A stretch of 64,000 nucleotides of DNA from the NCBI GenBank assembly GCA_965279355.1, contig OZ257155.1, positions 4,774,001 through 4,838,000 on the forward strand. The letters run 5' to 3'. The first letter of the stretch is position 1. Every line of letters starts with the position of its first letter. Both the position numbers and the translations under genes were made by a program. Below are positions 1 through 6,882 of the stretch, piece by piece. The stretch comes from G965279355 sp965279355 (GTDB lineage Bacteria; Pseudomonadota; Alphaproteobacteria; CACIAM-22H2). The notes beneath the pieces were generated by a model. The model was not told the DNA's origin and made no database searches. It saw nothing but the letters and a program-made list of their open reading frames with translations.

Positions 1-435
1 GGCTATTTCATCACCTGCAACGATTTGGTGAAGAACGCGGCCGGTGAGGTGACGGAGCTGCGCTGCACCTACGATCCGGCGACGCGCGGCGGCAATGCGC
101 CGGACGGACGCAAGGTCAAGGCGACGATCCATTGGGTGTCGGCGGCGCAGGCGGTGCCGGCCGATGTGCGTCTCTACAATCCGCTCTTCACGCGGCCCGA
201 TCCCGGCGGTGACAGCGGCGATGTGATGACCGATCTCAATCCGAACTCGATGGAGACGCTGACCGGCGTCATGGTCGAGCCGGCGCTGGCGGCGAGCAAC
301 GTGGTCGAGGCCGTGCAGTTCGAGCGGCAGGGATATTTCTGCCGCGACAAGGATTCGGCGCCGGGCAAACTGGTGTTCAATCGCACCATCGGCCTGCGCG
401 ACACCTGGGCGAAGGTCCAGGCCGGCGGAGGCTGA
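1..435 (+). CDS. glnS: Glutaminyl-tRNA synthetase, C-terminal part
   Basis: This is the 3' end of a gene cut by the window edge; the reading frame is open from base 1. The enzyme charges tRNA-Gln with glutamine in the cytoplasm. The visible 144 residues match the C-terminal beta-barrel (anticodon-binding) region of class I GlnRS, including VKATIHWVSAAQAVPADVRL followed by YNPLFTRPDP and the late Y-F-x-x-D block. The catalytic domain lies upstream, outside the window. Many alphaproteobacteria lack GlnRS and make Gln-tRNA by transamidation, so its presence is informative. A tRNA-Gln gene lies 2 kb downstream on the same strand. Confidence 0.93.
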   Translation, partial: GYFITCNDLVKNAAGEVTELRCTYDPATRGGNAPDGRKVKATIHWVSAAQAVPADVRLYNPLFTRPDPGGDSGDVMTDLNPNSMETLTGVMVEPALAASNVVEAVQFERQGYFCRDKDSAPGKLVFNRTIGLRDTWAKVQAGGG

Positions 436-454
436 GGGACCGCGTTCCGCTCCG

Positions 455-1045
455 ATGGACCTCGCACAGATCCTCGATCTGATCCGGCAGCATGGCGACG
501 CGGCCTACGGCTTCGTGTTCGCCTATGCCGCGTCGAACAGCATGCTCATGCCGCTCTTCGCCGGCTATGCCGCGCATCAGAATGTCTTCGACTGGGGCAC
601 GCTGGTGCTGGTCTGCGCCGCCGGCAGCTTCGCGGGCGACACGATCCGCTTCTGGATCGGGCGGCGCTACGGTCCCGCCTGCGCCAACTTCTTTCCGCGG
701 GCGGGGAAGGGGATCGACATCGTTCTGCGGCTGATCGACCGGCATCATCTGTGGATGCTGCTCGCCTATCGCTATCCGCATGGCGTGCGCGGCGTCGCGG
801 GCTTCGCCTTTGGCATGTCAAAGACGCCGTGGCCGCGCTTTCTGGTTATCAATGCCGTCTCGGCGGTGGTGTGGGCGGTGACCTTGGTCTCGATCGGCTA
901 CAGTTTCGGCCATGTATCGGAGAAGACGCTGGGCGAGACGGCGTCCACGCTCAGCCTGGGCATCCTCGTCCTGTTCCTGGCGCTCGGCTGGTATCTGTCC
1001 AAGCGGCTTGATCGCGTCATCGAGCGCGAGAGCCGCAACCCATAA
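455..1045 (+). CDS. DedA/SNARE-associated family membrane protein
   Basis: A 196-residue integral membrane protein of the DedA (VTT domain) family. Members are proposed lipid scramblases or proton-dependent transporters acting in inner-membrane homeostasis. Hydrophobic segments are visible near residues 15-35, 45-65, 125-160 and 165-185. The family signature appears as G-D-x-x-R-F-W-I-G-R-R-Y-G after the second segment (about residues 67-80) and as the R-Y-P-H-G-V-R-G block (about 106-113). It starts 19 bases after glnS, so the two may be cotranscribed. A strong hairpin terminator follows directly. The transported molecule cannot be told. Confidence 0.85.
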   Translation: MDLAQILDLIRQHGDAAYGFVFAYAASNSMLMPLFAGYAAHQNVFDWGTLVLVCAAGSFAGDTIRFWIGRRYGPACANFFPRAGKGIDIVLRLIDRHHLWMLLAYRYPHGVRGVAGFAFGMSKTPWPRFLVINAVSAVVWAVTLVSIGYSFGHVSEKTLGETASTLSLGILVLFLALGWYLSKRLDRVIERESRNP

Positions 1046-1047
1046 AA

Positions 1048-1077
1048 AAACCGCCCGCGATTTCTCGCGGGCGGTTT
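1048..1077. terminator. Intrinsic terminator, probably bidirectional
   Basis: A perfect 13-bp stem (AAACCGCCCGCGA / TCGCGGGCGGTTT) encloses a TTTC loop. It has A-runs on one side and T on the other, so it could end transcription of the dedA-like gene on + and of the DUF2852 gene on -. It lies between two convergent genes. Confidence 0.85.
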
Positions 1078-1094
1078 CATTTTCTTGCCTGAGT

Positions 1095-1538
1095 TCAGGC
1101 CTGCGGTGACGGCGCCTCGGTCTCGGGTTTGCGGCGTTCCGACATGAACTGGTCGAACTCCGACTTGTCCTTGGCGTGGCGCAGGCGGTCCAGGAAGTCG
1201 AAGAACTCGCGCTGTTCGTCTTCGAGACGGCGCAGCGTCTCGTCGCGATATTCGTCGAAGGCGCGGTTGCCGCTCGACGGCTGCGGCTGTTGCTGGCCGT
1301 TTCCGTACCAGCGACCGGCCTTCGCCTGAAAGCGGTCCATCTTCTCCTGGAAGCGGTTCATCTTCCGCTGCCAACGATCGCTACCTTCGCTACCCTGTCT
1401 CCAACAGCCCATTCTTCCACTCCATATGAGAAATGCGAGAAGCCCAAGTCCGGCGGGCCAGAACACGATGAAGCTGAACACCATCAGCCCGATCCAGGCC
1501 GGTTTTCCGATGTCATCCAGCCGCGCAACAATTGCCAT
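1095..1538 (-). CDS. DUF2852 family membrane-anchored protein
   Basis: A 147-residue protein with one N-terminal transmembrane segment (about residues 10-35, with WPAGLGLLAFLIW) followed by a charged helical region rich in Q, R, E and F that probably forms a coiled coil. It resembles DUF2852 proteins, which are common in alphaproteobacteria and have no known function. I chose the ATG at 1538 because an AGAGGGAG ribosome site stands 7 bases upstream; a longer reading frame to 1583 lacks this. The gene lies downstream of a TetR gene on the same strand, with a palindrome between them that could be the TetR operator, so repression by that regulator is plausible. Confidence 0.75.
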   Translation of the reverse strand: MAIVARLDDIGKPAWIGLMVFSFIVFWPAGLGLLAFLIWSGRMGCWRQGSEGSDRWQRKMNRFQEKMDRFQAKAGRWYGNGQQQPQPSSGNRAFDEYRDETLRRLEDEQREFFDFLDRLRHAKDKSEFDQFMSERRKPETEAPSPQA

Positions 1539-1612
1539 CCGACGCTCCCTCTTGTTGAAGACACTGGGTGGTCCAAGACCCAATATGGTGACGACCCTGA
1601 CGATGTGACTCG

Positions 1613-1637
1613 ATGTTAATGTTTATAACATTAACAT
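1613..1637. promoter_or_regulatory. Palindrome, candidate TetR operator
   Basis: The arms ATGTTAATG and CATTAACAT (9 bp, perfect) flank an AT-rich 7-base centre. It is 75 bases upstream of the DUF2852 start and 48 bases beyond the tetR stop codon. Its size and symmetry fit TetR-family operators. Assignment to the neighbouring regulator is inference. Confidence 0.55.
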
Positions 1638-1684
1638 AGGGGCAGTCGGCCGGCCTGTCAAGACGGCCCATCAAGACGGCAGAG

Positions 1685-2323
1685 TTATTTCGCGGCGGGG
1701 TCGAGGCCGCGCAGATAAATGAGTGTCGCCGCTTCCAGCAGATCCTCGGGCGACATCGGCAGCTTGCGCCGCGCCTGGTCGCCACGACCGAACAGCGAGG
1801 CGATGCCGTGCGACAGCGCCCAGATGTGCAGGCTCATCATCAGGGCCGGCGGCCGTTTTTCCTTCGGCAGGGTCGTCGCCAGCGCCTCGGCGGCATTGCG
1901 TAGCACGTTGAAGGCGTTCTCCGATGCTTCGCGCAGGGCAGGGCTGGTATCGAGCGGCACGCCCGCCTCGAACATCGCGGAATAGAACGCCGGCTCCTCC
2001 CGCGCGAACTGCAGATAGGCGCGGCCGAGATTTTCGAACGCCTTGGAGATGTCGGGCTTGCCGTTGTCCCAGGCGCGTTCGAGATGCGCGCGGAACAGCT
2101 CGAAGCCGCGCACCGCGACATCGGCCATCAGCGCATCGCGGTCGCGGAAGTGCCGGTAGGGAGCGGCCGAGCTGACACCGGCCGAGCGGGCGGCATCGGC
2201 GAAGGTGAAGCCGGACGGCCCTTTCTCGGAAATCAGGCTGAGCGCCGCGTCGATCAGCGCCTCGCGCAGATTGCCGTGGTGATAGCCGCGCTTGTTGCGC
2301 GATCCGGGTCCGGTCCAGCTCAT
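1685..2323 (-). CDS. TetR/AcrR family transcriptional regulator (WHG-type C-terminus)
   Basis: A 212-residue TetR-family DNA-binding protein. The N-terminal helix-turn-helix spans about residues 18-65, with the recognition region GVSSAAPYRHFRDRDALMAD. The C-terminal ligand-binding domain resembles the WHG subgroup, seen as the LHIWALSHGIASLF stretch. Such proteins usually act as dimeric repressors released by a small ligand, which cannot be predicted here. Two palindromes flank it: one over its own start codon (2322-2340) and one before the downstream DUF2852 gene, so it may control both. The ATG is at 2323; no strong ribosome site is visible. Confidence 0.88.
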   Translation of the reverse strand: MSWTGPGSRNKRGYHHGNLREALIDAALSLISEKGPSGFTFADAARSAGVSSAAPYRHFRDRDALMADVAVRGFELFRAHLERAWDNGKPDISKAFENLGRAYLQFAREEPAFYSAMFEAGVPLDTSPALREASENAFNVLRNAAEALATTLPKEKRPPALMMSLHIWALSHGIASLFGRGDQARRKLPMSPEDLLEAATLIYLRGLDPAAK

Positions 2324-2340
2324 GTGAGATGTTCTTACAT
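2322..2340. promoter_or_regulatory. Imperfect palindrome over tetR start, candidate autoregulatory operator
   Basis: ATGTGAGA and TCTTACAT form 8-bp arms with one mismatch, spanning the tetR initiation codon and its immediate upstream bases. Binding there could block initiation. The arms start with the same ATGT as the other palindrome (1613-1637) but otherwise differ, so a common binder is uncertain. Confidence 0.4.
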
Positions 2341-2373
2341 GAATTCGCGGGAACCGGATATGGTGCTGAAAAG

Positions 2374-2391
2374 GGGGCCTAAAGAGGCCCC
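2374..2391 (-). terminator. Possible hairpin terminator on the minus strand
   Basis: GGGGCCT and AGGCCCC pair around a four-base loop. Read on the minus strand it is followed by CTTTTC. It could insulate the tetR gene from upstream minus-strand transcription. The T-run is short, so the call is weak. The rest of 2392-2465 holds no recognisable feature. Confidence 0.3.
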
Positions 2392-2465
2392 AAACGGGGC
2401 CTACCCACGGGCCGGACCCTTGTGCTAATAACCCGCCCTCGCTGATTTATCTGTGCGGCGCCCGT

Positions 2466-2539
2466 TGGGGGATCGTTCAACGGTAGGACAACAGACTCTG
2501 ACTCTGTTTATCTAGGTTCGAATCCTAGTCCCCCAACCA
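2466..2539 (+). tRNA. tRNA-Gln (anticodon CTG), CCA encoded
   Basis: A full cloverleaf can be folded: acceptor TGGGGGA/TCCCCCA, D stem GTTC/GGAC, anticodon stem ACAGA/TCTGT with loop CTCTGAC (anticodon CTG at 2498-2500), T arm CTAGG-TTCGAAT-CCTAG, discriminator A at 2536 and CCA at 2537-2539. It reads CAG glutamine codons. It lies 2 kb from glnS, whose product charges it. The encoded CCA is also the beginning of the following inverted repeat. Confidence 0.96.
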
Positions 2540-2598
2540 GCCTTCGCCCTCCGGGCTTCGGCTGGCAAGCCAGCCCGAAGCCCGGAGGGCGAAGGCTG
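2538..2598. repeat. Long inverted repeat directly after tRNA-Gln
   Basis: A 28-base arm starting CAGCCTTCGCCCTCCGGG is mirrored by a 29-base arm with one extra C, around the loop CAAG. The hairpin would be very stable. It may end the tRNA transcript, although no T-run follows, or it may be a REP-like chromosomal repeat that landed behind the tRNA. Confidence 0.8.
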
Positions 2599-2625
2599 CC
2601 CGCCGAAGCTTTAGCGAAGGCGGGC
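2598..2625. repeat. Palindromic repeat unit, related to 34921-34946
   Basis: GCCCGCC and GGCGGGC pair around GAAGCTTTAGCGAA. On the reverse strand the unit reads GCCCGCCTTCGCTAAAGC then TTCGGCGGGC, nearly the same as the unit at 34921-34946. This family is scattered through many alphaproteobacterial genomes and, when translated, gives the familiar FAKASADK string. Confidence 0.7.
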
Positions 2626-2720
2626 TGGCTCAGTAAGCAGAGCGACGGCTCTCCCAAGTACCCAGAATATTCATCTGCATTTGCGCGTTAGCAGCTTACG
2701 ACTGCCGAGCAACTGCGCCC

Positions 2721-2963
2721 ATGAAGTACGTCTATCTACTTCAAAGCATCGATCATCCCGATCAGGTCTGCACCGGCCTCACCGACGACCTCCGCAACAG
2801 GCTCGCCGAGCACAATGCCGGAGAGTCGTCCCATACGCGCAAATATCGACCGTGGTCTCTTGTGACCTACCTCGCATTTTCCGATGCGGGCAGAGCGATC
2901 ACATTCGAGCGCTATCTGAAGTCAGCCTCCGGGCGCGCTTTTGCGAGCAAACGATTACGCTGA
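2721..2963 (+). CDS. Small GIY-YIG nuclease-superfamily protein
   Basis: An 80-residue protein made of a single GIY-YIG fold, similar to the YhbQ/UPF0213 group. The first motif is YVYLLQS (residues 3-9). The second half-motif, usually YVGLT, reads CTGLT here, so one aromatic/hydrophobic pair is changed. The LRNRLAEHNAG helix, HTRKYRPWSLVTY strand and the F-E-R-Y-L-K catalytic-glutamate region (about residues 61-66) are intact. DNA-processing roles have been suggested for relatives, but cellular function is unclear. It stands alone between the tRNA repeats and a haemoglobin gene on the other strand. Confidence 0.8.
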   Translation: MKYVYLLQSIDHPDQVCTGLTDDLRNRLAEHNAGESSHTRKYRPWSLVTYLAFSDAGRAITFERYLKSASGRAFASKRLR

Positions 2964-3032
2964 AGCGACTTCACATCGCGAACTCGGCGATCACCACAGC
3001 ATGATCGCGGGCCGCCGCGGACTATAGCGGCC

Positions 3033-3443
3033 TTACCGGTTGCGGAATGCCTCGCACATGCGGAGGAACGGGGCGTCCAGGAGCGTTCTCATCTCCTCCG
3101 GCACGTCGCAATCCTTCAACGCCTGCCGCATGCACATCATCCATTCGTCGCGCTCCGCGGCACCGATGGCGAATTTCCGGTGCGCGGACATGATGCAGTT
3201 GTGGCCGGGCCGCTGGAAGTAGAGCGGCGGCCCGCCGAGCCAGCCGCTCAGGAACTCGAACAGACGCTGGCGGATCGGCGCGAGATCGGCCTGATGCATG
3301 GCGCGCAGACCGGCTGCTTCGGGCGCGGTGTCCATGATGTCGTAGAAGCGGTCGACGATGCGCCGGACCATCGCTTCTCCGCCGATCCTGTCGTAGGGTG
3401 ACTGTTCAAGCTTGGGTTTGTCGGCCGTGTCGCTGGGTGTCAT
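3033..3443 (-). CDS. Group II truncated haemoglobin
   Basis: A 136-residue globin of the TrHbII class, which binds haem and O2/NO and is linked to nitrosative or oxygen stress. The family pattern is visible: P-Y-D-R-I-G-G-E, then F-Y-D-I-M, W-L-G-G-P-P-L-Y (with the CD/E-region residues), H-N-C-I-M-S-A-H-R-K-F containing the proximal histidine, and W-M-M-C-M near the G helix. I start at the ATG at 3443 since 136 residues is the normal family length; a GTG at 3494 would add 17 residues unlike the family. An FNR/FixK-type box lies 69 bases upstream, which suits an oxygen-responsive gene. Confidence 0.85.
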   Translation of the reverse strand: MTPSDTADKPKLEQSPYDRIGGEAMVRRIVDRFYDIMDTAPEAAGLRAMHQADLAPIRQRLFEFLSGWLGGPPLYFQRPGHNCIMSAHRKFAIGAAERDEWMMCMRQALKDCDVPEEMRTLLDAPFLRMCEAFRNR

Positions 3444-3511
3444 CGGGTCTTGCTTTGGCAGTGGGTTGGCGGTTTCCTGCTGCCAGCAGACCACACGGTC
3501 TCCCGAGTGCT

Positions 3512-3525
3512 TTGACCTGGATCAA
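3512..3525. promoter_or_regulatory. FNR/FixK-type box upstream of truncated haemoglobin
   Basis: TTGACCTGGATCAA matches TTGA-N6-TCAA. It lies between the divergent haemoglobin and DUF853 genes, only 15 bases from the latter's start, so activation of the haemoglobin gene is the more likely role. No convincing -10 element was found at the usual distance. Confidence 0.55.
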
Positions 3526-3539
3526 TCGATGCGGTGGCC

Positions 3540-5105
3540 ATGAGCGATCAGATCTTCGTTGGCAAGGGCGCCAAGCCTGCCTATCTCGCGCTGAAACTGG
3601 CGAACCGGCATGGCCTGATCACTGGCGCCACCGGCACCGGCAAGACGATCACCCTGCAGGTGCTGGCGGAAGGGTTCTCGCGCGCCGGGGTGCCGGTGTT
3701 CGCCGCCGACGTGAAGGGCGACCTGGCCGGCATCGCCGCCGCGGGCGAGCCGAATGCCGCGATCATGGATCGCGCGAAAACTCTCGGCCTTGACTATGCA
3801 CCGGACAGATTTCCGGTCGTGTTCTGGGATCTCTTCGGCGAGCAGGGCCACCCGATCCGCGCGACGGTGTCCGAGATGGGGCCGGTTCTGCTGTCGCAGG
3901 TGATGGATCTGAACGAGGTGCAGGAAGGCGTGCTCAACATCGCCTTCCGCGTCGCCGACGAAAACGGCCTGCTGCTGTTTGATCTGAAGGACCTGCAGGC
4001 GATCCTGTCCTTCACCGCCGAACACGCCGCCGAGCTTACGACGCAGTACGGCAATGTCTCCAGGGCCACCATCGGCGCGATCCAGCGGCAGCTTCTGGTT
4101 CTGGAAAACCAGGGCGGCGCCAAATTCTTCAGCGAGCCGGCGCTGGAAATCTCCGACTTCATGCGCACCGACGGCAGCGGCAAGGGGATCGTCAATATTC
4201 TCGCCGCCGATCGGCTGATGCAGAGCCCCAAGCTCTACGCGACGTTCCTGTTGTGGATGCTGTCGGAACTTTATGAGGCGCTGCCGGAAGCTGGCGATCT
4301 TCCCAAGCCCAAGCTGGTGTTCTTCTTTGACGAGGCGCATCTGCTGTTCGACGGTGCGCCCAAGGCGCTGGTCGACAAGATCGAACAGATCGTGCGTCTC
4401 ATCCGCTCCAAGGCGGTCGGCGTCTATTTCGTGACCCAGAATCCACTCGACGTCCCTGATAAGGTTCTGGGCCAGCTCGGCAACCGCGTGCAGCATGCGC
4501 TGCGCGCCTACACGCCGCGCGACCAGAAGGCGGTGAAGGCGGCGGCCGACACGTTCCGGCAGAATCCCGCCTTCGACACCGCAACCGTCATCACCGAGCT
4601 TGGCAAGGGCGAGGCGCTGCTGTCGTTCCTCGAAGGCAGCGCCACACCGGCCATTGTCGATCGCTGCCTGATCTGCCCGCCGACCTCGCGCATCGGTCCC
4701 ATTCTGCCGGGAGAACGGGCGGCGGCACTCGCGCAGAGCGCGCTGCGCGGGAAATATGAGCGCAGCGTCGATTCCAATTCCGCCTACGAGATGCTGCAGA
4801 AGCGCGTGGCGGGTGCGGCAGCGCCGCCTCCCGACGACGCGCAGGCGCCGCAGACCGAAACCGGCGGCGGCGGCATTCTGGGCAAAATGGGGACCATGCT
4901 GGGCGATCTCTTCGGCACCAGCCGTCCGCGCGGTCAGCGGCTGTCGACAACGCAGGTCGTGGCACGCGAAGTGACGCGCAGCGTCACCAACAGGATCGTC
5001 GGACAGATGGCGTCGGAACTCGGGCGCTCGATCGGCGGACGAACCGGCGGGACGATCGGCCGTGCCATCGTCCGCGGCGTGCTGGGCGGCGTTCTGCGGC
5101 GCTGA
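3540..5105 (+). CDS. HerA/DUF853-family ATPase
   Basis: A 521-residue P-loop ATPase related to HerA-like helicases (DUF853, E. coli YjgR group). Walker A is GATGTGKT near residue 30, Walker B is FFFDEAH near residue 263, and the arginine-rich HALRAYTPRDQKAVKAAA region follows. A glycine-rich, low-complexity C-terminus (about residues 415-521) ends the protein. HerA relatives translocate double-stranded DNA; the role of this subgroup is not established. The ATG at 3540 is preferred over a GTG two codons earlier. It is not next to a NurA-like nuclease, as archaeal HerA would be, so it is probably not part of a defence pair. Confidence 0.85.
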   Translation: MSDQIFVGKGAKPAYLALKLANRHGLITGATGTGKTITLQVLAEGFSRAGVPVFAADVKGDLAGIAAAGEPNAAIMDRAKTLGLDYAPDRFPVVFWDLFGEQGHPIRATVSEMGPVLLSQVMDLNEVQEGVLNIAFRVADENGLLLFDLKDLQAILSFTAEHAAELTTQYGNVSRATIGAIQRQLLVLENQGGAKFFSEPALEISDFMRTDGSGKGIVNILAADRLMQSPKLYATFLLWMLSELYEALPEAGDLPKPKLVFFFDEAHLLFDGAPKALVDKIEQIVRLIRSKAVGVYFVTQNPLDVPDKVLGQLGNRVQHALRAYTPRDQKAVKAAADTFRQNPAFDTATVITELGKGEALLSFLEGSATPAIVDRCLICPPTSRIGPILPGERAAALAQSALRGKYERSVDSNSAYEMLQKRVAGAAAPPPDDAQAPQTETGGGGILGKMGTMLGDLFGTSRPRGQRLSTTQVVAREVTRSVTNRIVGQMASELGRSIGGRTGGTIGRAIVRGVLGGVLRR

Positions 5106-5140
5106 ACGGTGCGTGCCGTCCAGCGCCGGTCAGACGCTGC

Positions 5141-5644
5141 CTATTCCAGCATCGCGCGCAGCATCCACGCGGTTTTCTCATGCACCTGCATGCGCTGGGT
5201 CAGCAGATCCGCGGTCGGCTCGTCGGCGGCCTTTTCCGCGTAGGGGAAGCACTTGCGCGCGGTCCGCACGACGGCTTCCTGGCCTTTGACGAGGTCGGCA
5301 ATCATCGCTTCGGCCGAGGGGACGACTTCGCTTTCCTTGATCACGGACAGCTTGGAGTACTGCGCGTAGCTGCCGGGTGCGGGATAGCCGAGCGCGCGGA
5401 TGCGCTCCGCGATGAGGTCCACCGCCAGCGCCAGTTCGGTGTACTGCGTCTCGAACATGAGATGCAGCGTGTTGAACATCGGTCCGGTGACGTTCCAGTG
5501 ATAGTTGTGCGTCTTGAGATAGAGCGTGTAGGTGTCGGCCAGGAGATGCGACAGACCGACCGCGATTGCCTTTCGCTGACCCTTGTCGATGCCGATTTCG
5601 ATGCCGGCAGAGGCGGTTTTCGCGCGCGCCGATTTTTTAGCCAT
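5141..5644 (-). CDS. dps: Dps-family DNA-binding ferritin-like protein
   Basis: A 167-residue Dps protein. It forms a 12-subunit shell that oxidises and stores iron and shields DNA during starvation or oxidative stress. The inter-subunit ferroxidase ligands are in place: H in K-T-H-N-Y-H-W-N-V-T-G (about residues 45-55), then the M-F-E-T-Q-Y-T-E-L helix with D-L-I-A-E-R-I (about 63-84). The N-terminal tail is rich in Lys/Arg (AKKSARAK), as in Dps proteins that bind DNA with the tail. An AAGGAGC ribosome site precedes the ATG, and a perfect FNR/FixK box lies 86 bases upstream of the start codon. Confidence 0.92.
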   Translation of the reverse strand: MAKKSARAKTASAGIEIGIDKGQRKAIAVGLSHLLADTYTLYLKTHNYHWNVTGPMFNTLHLMFETQYTELALAVDLIAERIRALGYPAPGSYAQYSKLSVIKESEVVPSAEAMIADLVKGQEAVVRTARKCFPYAEKAADEPTADLLTQRMQVHEKTAWMLRAMLE

Positions 5645-5729
5645 TTTCTTTGCTCCTTATTGAACTCGGGACATAGCGTCGCCCAAGTGAGGGATCGATG
5701 CAAGATGGCCGCCTGGGCCATGTCGAGCT

Positions 5730-5743
5730 TTGATTGAAATCAA
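5730..5743. promoter_or_regulatory. Perfect FNR/FixK-type box upstream of dps
   Basis: TTGATTGAAATCAA is a perfect match to TTGAT-N4-ATCAA. On the minus strand a CATCTT element lies about 25 bases beyond the box, the spacing of a class II activator promoter (box near -41.5). The target is therefore most likely dps. Confidence 0.75.
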
Positions 5744-5751
5744 AGCGGCCT

Positions 5752-6840
5752 TCACGGCGCCGCGTCGAGCCACGCAATCACAGGACAGTTGATGAGCAGG
5801 CCGGTCGGCTGCGGCGATCCGCCATTCGGCCCGGTCACCATTTTGTCGCGGATCAGGCGGTAGACGTCTTCCTGGTCCTTCTGCAGACCGTTCATGCGGG
5901 TGGCGACGGCTTGCGCGGACCAGACGGTCAGCGTGAGTTCCCAGAGCGGGGAATAGGTCGCCGCCGTCGCGCCGGTTGGAAAGGCGGCGAGGATATTCAG
6001 CGGCGCGTGAAGGCCCGCCGAATTTCGCAACGCCGCTTCCAGGTTGAGCCCGCCATCGAGCGACACATAGGAAAGGCCCTGCGCGTTCGGGTTCTCTCTT
6101 CCCGTCTGCCCGTTGGCGAAGCCGAAAATCGAAATCGTGCCACCGGCGGCCGACAGCGCCGGCATATACACCGCGCGTTCCATCGCCGCGACACCGGGAT
6201 CGGACGCCTCGGTGCTGATATAGACGACCTTCCGGCCTTCGGCGTAGCCGTGGCTGAGCAGCAGCGTCACGGTTCGCGCCGCCGTATCGATGGCGAGTAC
6301 GCGGTCGGCCGTATTCGTGTGCGCGGTGACATCGAAGGGACCGTCACCCGTCGCGATGATGGGCGCGTTGACGATCGCTGAGGTGCCGCGGATGCGGACG
6401 AAGGGCGAATATTGTCCGCTCGCGAGGGCGCCCGGTTTTGCCTCCGCCGGTGGAAATCCTGTCGGCCCGGCGGTGAAGGTCCGCGCGGGGCTGAATTCCG
6501 GAGCGCCCGCGAAGATCACTGTATCGGCGGCCTGCTCAACCTCCTGAACGACACCGACCTTCGAGAGCAGTGGTGCGTGGACGACGCCGCGTCTTGCCGC
6601 GTCCGCGGCGTCCGACGAGTCCATGACGATGAACCAGGCTGTCCTGTCGCCGGCTCTGCCTTTGTGGATCGGCAGGACAACAGTGTTGGCGACTGGATCT
6701 GCGGAAATCGCAGATTTGAGGACGAGGTTCGCACGCGGCAGGTCGGCTGCTGCGGCCGTCGCGAGCGAATAAAGCGCGGCATTCGCAGTGATCACCAGGG
6801 CGCAGGCGATACGTTGCAGGCGCGACGCGCGGTCAGGCAT
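5752..6840 (-). CDS. Secreted protein of unknown function
   Basis: A 362-residue protein I do not recognise with confidence. An N-terminal signal peptide is clear (Arg-containing start, hydrophobic core about residues 11-30, A-A-A-A cleavage region near 32). The mature part is rich in Ala, Gly, Thr and Val with alternating hydrophobic strands and no cysteine until near the C-terminus, consistent with a beta-rich periplasmic or extracellular protein. A repeated theme is short strand segments ending in N-T or G-T (for example around residues 48-60, 150-165 and 180-195). It lies downstream of the FAH hydrolase gene on the same strand (42 bases apart) and could be cotranscribed. Confidence 0.6.
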   Translation of the reverse strand: MPDRASRLQRIACALVITANAALYSLATAAAADLPRANLVLKSAISADPVANTVVLPIHKGRAGDRTAWFIVMDSSDAADAARRGVVHAPLLSKVGVVQEVEQAADTVIFAGAPEFSPARTFTAGPTGFPPAEAKPGALASGQYSPFVRIRGTSAIVNAPIIATGDGPFDVTAHTNTADRVLAIDTAARTVTLLLSHGYAEGRKVVYISTEASDPGVAAMERAVYMPALSAAGGTISIFGFANGQTGRENPNAQGLSYVSLDGGLNLEAALRNSAGLHAPLNILAAFPTGATAATYSPLWELTLTVWSAQAVATRMNGLQKDQEDVYRLIRDKMVTGPNGGSPQPTGLLINCPVIAWLDAAP

Positions 6841-6882
6841 AAGCGGGAAGTGCCGTTTCGTTTTTCTTAAGCAGCGTAGACT

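Noticed and set aside
2598..2625. CRISPR-like repeats after tRNA-Gln and in the intergenic repeats
   Set aside because: Units are not arranged as regular repeats with unique spacers, and there are no cas genes.
3540..5105. HerA-like ATPase as a HerA-based phage defence system
   Set aside because: There is no SIR2, DUF4297 or nuclease partner next to it, and DUF853 proteins are common core-genome genes.
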